A DNA stretch of 64,000 bases from Chloranthus sessilifolius (lineage: Eukaryota; Streptophyta; Magnoliopsida; Chloranthales; Chloranthaceae), in assembly GCA_021018995.1 (NCBI GenBank), contig CM037584.1, forward strand, positions 144,043,317-144,107,316. The letters are read 5' to 3'. Below the pieces are notes generated by a model. That model ran no database searches and was not told where the DNA came from. It saw only the letters and a list, made by a program, of their open reading frames with translations. Position numbers and translations under genes: made by a program. This document shows positions 60,171 to 64,000 of the stretch, piece by piece. Numbering within the stretch: the stretch's first letter is position 1; every line of letters begins with the position of its first letter.

Positions 60171-60680
60171 CGACAGCGCAGATGGATGGAGTTCTTGAAA
60201 GACTACGATTGTTCCATCCAGTATCACCCTGGGAAGGCCAATGTTGTGGCAGATGCTTTGAGCAGAAAGTCTTCTGCTCAGTTGTCACACCTTATCACCA
60301 GAATACAAAGGTGGCATCTACTTGAGGACCTGGCCTTGTGCGATGCATTGATAGACGTCAAAGGTTCAGGGGCATTGATGGCTACAATAGTGATACGGCC
60401 CACGTTGTTTGATAACGTGCGTAGGCGACAGCGCAGATGGATGGAGTTCTTGAAAGACTACGATTGTTCCATCCAGTATCACCCTGGGAAGGCCAATGTT
60501 GTGGCAGATGCTTTGAGCAGAAAGTCTTCTGCTCAGTTGTCACACCTTATCACCAGAATACAAAGGTGGCATCTACTTGAGGACCTGGCCTTGTGCGATG
60601 CATTGATAGACATCAAAGGTTCAGGGGCATTGATGGCTACAATAGTGATACGGCCCACGTTGTTTGATAACGTGCGTAGG
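60171..60680 (+). repeat. 255-bp tandem duplication inside pol of element E
   Basis: 60171-60425 and 60426-60680 are identical except one base (GACGTC versus GACATC at about position 187 of the unit). 255 is divisible by 3, so the frame stays open. The unit begins [13 protein letters not shown], includes [12 protein letters not shown] and ends at NVRR, so the RNase H end and linker to integrase are doubled. Confidence 0.98.
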
Positions 60681-61633
60681 CTCCAGATGATTGATGATGA
60701 GCTTATGGCCATTCGCAAGGATGTGATCAACGGGATTCGACCTAGTTTCTCCATCAAAGATGATGGTACTTTACTGTTTCGAGATCGAATGTGCATACCA
60801 GCTGATAAAGATCTTAAAGAAACTATTCTGGAAGAAGCACATAAGTCAACGTATGCTATACATCCTGGGAGTACCAAGATGTATCAAGATCTCAAGCGCA
60901 GTTTTTGGTGGAGAGGACTGAAGAAAGATGTAGCAGATTTTGTGTCTCGATGTTTGGTGCATAGCGGTGAAAGTAGACCATCGAATCCCCGGGTTGTTAC
61001 AACCTCTACGAGTAATGGAAATGGGAAGCCATTTCTATGGATTTCATCTTGGGGTTGCCAAGCACATTGAGGAAGAACAATGCCATGGTCATTGTTGATA
61101 GGTTGACCAAATCAGACACTTCTTGCCATACTGCTTTTCGTTTCTGACTATAGCAAGCTTGGTATGTACATGAAGGAGATAGTCGGTTACATGGCATACA
61201 AGATAGTATGTGATAGAGATCCGCTCTATACATCGCAGTTTTAGCGCTTTGTGAAGGCATGGGTACTAAATTGGAGTTATTTCATTTCATCCTCGAACGA
61301 GATGGGGCGAGAGAGTGAACCAGATCATTGAAGATATGTTGCGAGCTTGTATGTTGGACTTTCAAGGTTCATGGGATGAACATCTATCTTTGATCGAGTT
61401 ACAACAACAATGACTATCGATCGAGTATCGGGATGGCGCCTTATGAAGCCTTGTATGGACGTCGATGTAGATCTCCATTGAACTGGGAGGAAGTCGGTGA
61501 GAAACTCATTTTGGGACCTGATATCGTGGAAAGTACAACCGTGGCAGTTCGGTTGATCCGCGAAAGATTGAGGGTTGCTCAAAGTCGCCAAAAGAGTTAT
61601 GCCGATCTTCATCGGATACACGTAGAGTTTCAG
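60681..61633 (+). pseudogene. Integrase, N-terminal and core parts, of element E
   Basis: Zinc domain [20 protein letters not shown] with FVSRCLVH, where the second Cys of the expected CLVC is lost. The core is spread over three frames between 61000 and 61440 with remnants of SMDFI, VIVDRLT and CDRDPLYTS. It becomes readable again at 61433 (MAPYEALYGRRCRSPLNWEE, RERLRVAQSRQKSYAD). Frameshifts inactivate it. Confidence 0.85.
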
Positions 61634-61709
61634 GTATCCTTTAAGGCATTCCCGAGGTTACGATTTTCTAGTTTAAGTAATTAGTTAGGTAATTAACACT
61701 TGTTTTCAG
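61634..61709 (+). other. 76-bp intron-like insertion in the integrase of element E
   Basis: Coding runs ...HVEFQ (ends CAG, 61633), then GTATCC ... TGTTTTCAG, then GTTGGAGAC (VGDNVFVKISP). Element C has DFQVGDHVFVK without interruption at the same point. Exact phase, GT-AG ends and a pyrimidine-containing acceptor all fit a spliceosomal intron, though very short. Confidence 0.7.
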
Positions 61710-62129
61710 GTTGGAGACAATGTGTTTGTAAAAATATCGCCAACAAAGGGTGTCATGCGCTTCGGAAGACGAGGAAAGTTGAGTCCTCGGTATATTGGCC
61801 CCTTTGAGGTACTCGGACGGGTTGGCGAGGTTGCGTATCGGATTGCTTTGCCACCACAGTTGGCGAGCATGCATAATGTTTTTCATGTATCGATGCTGCG
61901 ACGTTACGTGCATGATCCGACACATGTCTTGGATTTTCAACCAATTGAATTACAAGAAGATCTAACCATGGTTGAAGAACCAATAGAGATCTTGGATCAA
62001 CGGGACCAAGTTTTGAGGACCAAATTAATTCCGCTAGTACTTGTCAAATGGCGGAATCATACTGCTTCGGAAGCCACTTGGGAACGTGCTGCCGAGATTC
62101 GTGAACAGTATCCACACTTGTTCACTTAA
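61710..62129 (+). CDS. Integrase C-terminus and chromodomain of element E
   Basis: An open frame to the TAA at 62127: VGDNVFVKISPTKGVMRFGR, RGKLSPRYIGPFEVLGRVGE, MHNVFHVSMLRRYVHDPTHV, then the chromodomain LVLVKWRNHTASEATWERAA and EIREQYPHLFT. In chromoviruses this module directs integration to methylated-histone chromatin. It is the 3' end of a larger broken polyprotein, so expression as such is unlikely. An ATG in the same frame occurs at about 61756. Confidence 0.85.
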   Translation, partial: VGDNVFVKISPTKGVMRFGRRGKLSPRYIGPFEVLGRVGEVAYRIALPPQLASMHNVFHVSMLRRYVHDPTHVLDFQPIELQEDLTMVEEPIEILDQRDQVLRTKLIPLVLVKWRNHTASEATWERAAEIREQYPHLFT

Positions 62130-62715
62130 TGCGCAAGGTAAATTTCTTTTTTGAGTTTGTTTCTAAATTCATCATCGTGATTATAACTTGATGATTAGAT
62201 TTATCTCATCAACTCGATTTGCCGTATATTTTGGGCCATGTATGTGATGTACATGTATCGGTATCTTTCTATTACGGTTAAGTCATTTTAACGGTCCCAT
62301 TTTTACAAGAAAACTTTTTTAACAAGGTGGTGATCGATCAACAGGGAGGTTGGTGATCGATCAACAAGTGTACTGTTGATCGATCAACATTGAATGTGGT
62401 GATCGATCAACAGGTCGGGTTAGGTTTTTATTTGAACTTAAAATTTTTGTGGTGATCGATCAACCACCAATGAATTGATCGATCACCAACACACTTTTGA
62501 GTTATAAAAAGGGTTTTGAACGGTCATTTGCTCTATCCTATTCACGTGAACGAGCAAGGGGCTTTTGCACTCCGACCTTTCAACTTCCCTTCCGACTCAC
62601 TTCCGGCCATTTCCATCCCTTCTTCGGCTTGATTCGCGTGGACATCGCTCCATTCACCCGGTAAAATCCTTGTTCGTTTCCTTTCGATCCTCATTTTCAT
62701 TTTTTTTGTAAGAAA
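62130..62715 (+). other. Spacer between pol and accessory ORF of element E
   Basis: Noncoding, 590 bp. It contains the palindrome array 62330-62490 and, close to the accessory ORF, a donor-like CCCGGTAAAATCC (about 62660) and an acceptor-like TTTTTTTTGTAAG (ending 62711), 10 bases before the ATG. Confidence 0.6.
62330..62490. repeat. GATCGATC palindrome array before accessory ORF E
   Basis: Six units, all GTGATCGATCAAC, TTGATCGATCAAC or TTGATCGATCACC; the same family as the LTR E array at 55377-55690. Confidence 0.93.
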
Positions 62716-62721
62716 TTGACC

Positions 62722-64000
62722 ATGGGACCTCGCACGAAGAACCCTTCGCGTAAGGTACCCACATCTCGGGCGCGTGCCCCGGATCCGCCCACCATTCCCG
62801 TTCCCCCACCGACCGTGCCACCCACGGCACCGATTCCGGATGTGGTTCCACCCATCCCGGCCCCCATTGAGCGTGAAGTCCCCAAAGAGTGGTGGGCTAC
62901 CAAAACTTTTCTACCCGAGTATAGGTTTATACCTACTCTCTATGATGATCGCCCTGAAATGGCGTGGGCCAAGGGCTACCTTCAAAAGTTAGGGTTAAAA
63001 CCCTTGCTTGAGCCGTTTTATGATCACTATTGCCCTCGCATAGTGCGGCTCTTTTTCCAAAACCTTCATTGGGGGGATTCCCGACACCGACTCGTCACTA
63101 CCATTGACGGGTTTGAGTATAAATTTAACCGGTTCCATGTTGCCGCTGCCCTAGAGTGTGCAACCACTCACCTTGATACGCGTGGCTTGGCGCCACCGTA
63201 TGAGAAAGTGGTTCCTTTTGCTGATGTCATCACCAAGATGACCAACGGCAAGCATGGGAAGGGCCAATCTATTTCTAGGGCCCAACTACCCGACAAACTG
63301 TGGATGCTTGACACTTATTTCAAGTGTGCACTCGTTCCCTTTTTGCACAAGTCCTCACGGACTGGTGTTGTCCAGATGGCCCTCTTTTCGGCCTTTGAGG
63401 ATCGTTGGTATCCGATGGCCGAGGTCGTGATTGAGGGCATCATCACCGCCCGCGACCTTATGACCGAAAAGGCGAAGGCGGGAGCCACAAAACAAATCCC
63501 CTATGCTCGCCTAATCACAAAGCTGGTGGAGCAATATGTTGCTCTACGCGAGCACTATAGCTTGGCTCCAAATGAGCATCGCTTAACCAACAACACTAAA
63601 GTCTTTAAGCTAAAGGACTGGACCAAAAGTTATAATCTTTTGGTCAAGAGACTACCCGACCCCGAGGAGGAGGGTGACGACGAGGCTGCTGAGCCCGTTA
63701 TTCCTGAGGGTGGAGCACCTGATGTACCGGCTCCTAGTGGGGGGGAGGCCCCATCTGATCAGCCACCTCAGCCTGAGGTGCTACCTCGACCGTCTACCCC
63801 ATCACGGCGACCACGCGTTCTTCTTCACACGCCGCCCTACACCGCACTGCCTGCCCCTATCCTCTGCCCCATCCACCGTTACTCTTGACACCGTGCTTGC
63901 TGCAGTCCTCGAGGGTAACAAACACATACATGAGCGCTTGGATGGGATTGAGCTGTTTCAGCGTCAGGTTCATCAGCGGCTCGACTACGCCGAGGGCATG
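62722..64000 (+). CDS. Accessory ORF of element E (Transposase_32-like plant transposon protein), cut by window end
   Basis: ATG in strong context (GACCATGGG). N-terminus is basic and Pro-rich (MGPRTKNPSRKVPTSRARAP, then PPTIPVPPPT). The core has EWWATKTFLPEYRF, LQKLGLKPLLEPFYDHYCPR, VRLFFQNLHWGD, FEYKFNRFHVAAALEC, LWMLDTYFKCALVPFLHKSS, ALFSAFEDRWYPMAEVVIEG and IPYARLITKLVEQY. It ends as a Pro/Glu-rich tail. The frame closes at 63888, but the helical tail HERLDGIELFQRQVHQRLDY found next in another frame matches C (NHQLNQRLDYYELL), so the stop reflects a one-base shift. This is the best-preserved of the three homologous copies. Function unknown. Confidence 0.83.

Noticed and set aside
61870..62129. 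Independent chromodomain gene
   Set aside because: Continuous with the integrase C-terminus of element E and matching the layout of element C.

Overview
The window is repeat-dense nuclear DNA of a flowering plant, and almost all of it is nested transposable elements. Supporting signs are plant-type Ty3/gypsy retrotransposons (Athila-like and Tekay/Del-like chromoviruses), CACTA (En/Spm) DNA transposons, an L1-type LINE 3' fragment, spliceosomal-style GT-AG boundaries and AT-rich microsatellites. I found no intact host gene, tRNA, rRNA or CRISPR array. All lineage names come from motifs read by eye.

Layout. 1-11243 (minus): element A, an Athila-like gag element with a 2.65 kb LTR. Its protease-RT-integrase block is missing but it keeps a long accessory ORF; its 3' LTR runs off the left edge. 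11244-14862 (minus): element F, a decayed gypsy gag-protease with a G-patch remnant. 14863: a CACTA-like terminus, then 2 kb of unassigned sequence. 16912 to about 32370: one inverted, 5'-truncated Tekay-type LTR (D), split by two clean insertions. The first is an Athila-type solo LTR (17253-18821, TSD GTCCT). The second is complete element B (19847-31975, TSD TACAT). About 32370-40365 (plus): element C, a chromovirus lacking its 5' part (5' LTR, gag, protease), with pol, chromodomain, accessory ORF and 3' LTR. C ends abruptly inside a CACTA TNP2-type transposase pseudogene (40366-43081, minus). Beyond that are a captured BRWD/PHIP-like gene fragment (43736-44163), AT microsatellites, foldback repeats and a second CACTA terminus near 46975. 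About 47060-48315: a further LTR-like sequence (G). 48387-54239: a non-autonomous CACTA element bounded by matching TIRs, carrying a LINE 3' fragment and a gene fragment resembling NEF1. 54627 to the right edge: element E, a second Tekay-like chromovirus (5' LTR, PBS, gag, pol, chromodomain, accessory ORF), cut by the window end.

Three patterns go beyond routine annotation. (1) A, C and E, from two gypsy lineages, carry a homologous accessory ORF between the pol position and the 3' LTR, with a basic N-terminus, a plant-transposon-protein (Transposase_32-like) core and a Pro-rich tail. (2) Each element carries an array of its own short palindrome or motif. The motif is the same at two places within an element (the LTR, and the spacer just before the accessory ORF or, in B, before gag) but differs between elements: CAATCGATTG in B and the solo LTR, TTCGATCGATCGAA in C, TTGATCGATCAA in E, AATCGATTAATCGATT in D, CTCGCGCAG-like in A, CCTAGCG hairpins in G. 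(3) A and B, whose LTRs differ, share a roughly 190 bp noncoding block just upstream of the polypurine tract.

Many frameshifts and stops break the coding regions. In C most in-frame stops fit C-to-T or G-to-A change, as expected of methylated, silenced DNA. Some indels could also be assembly error.
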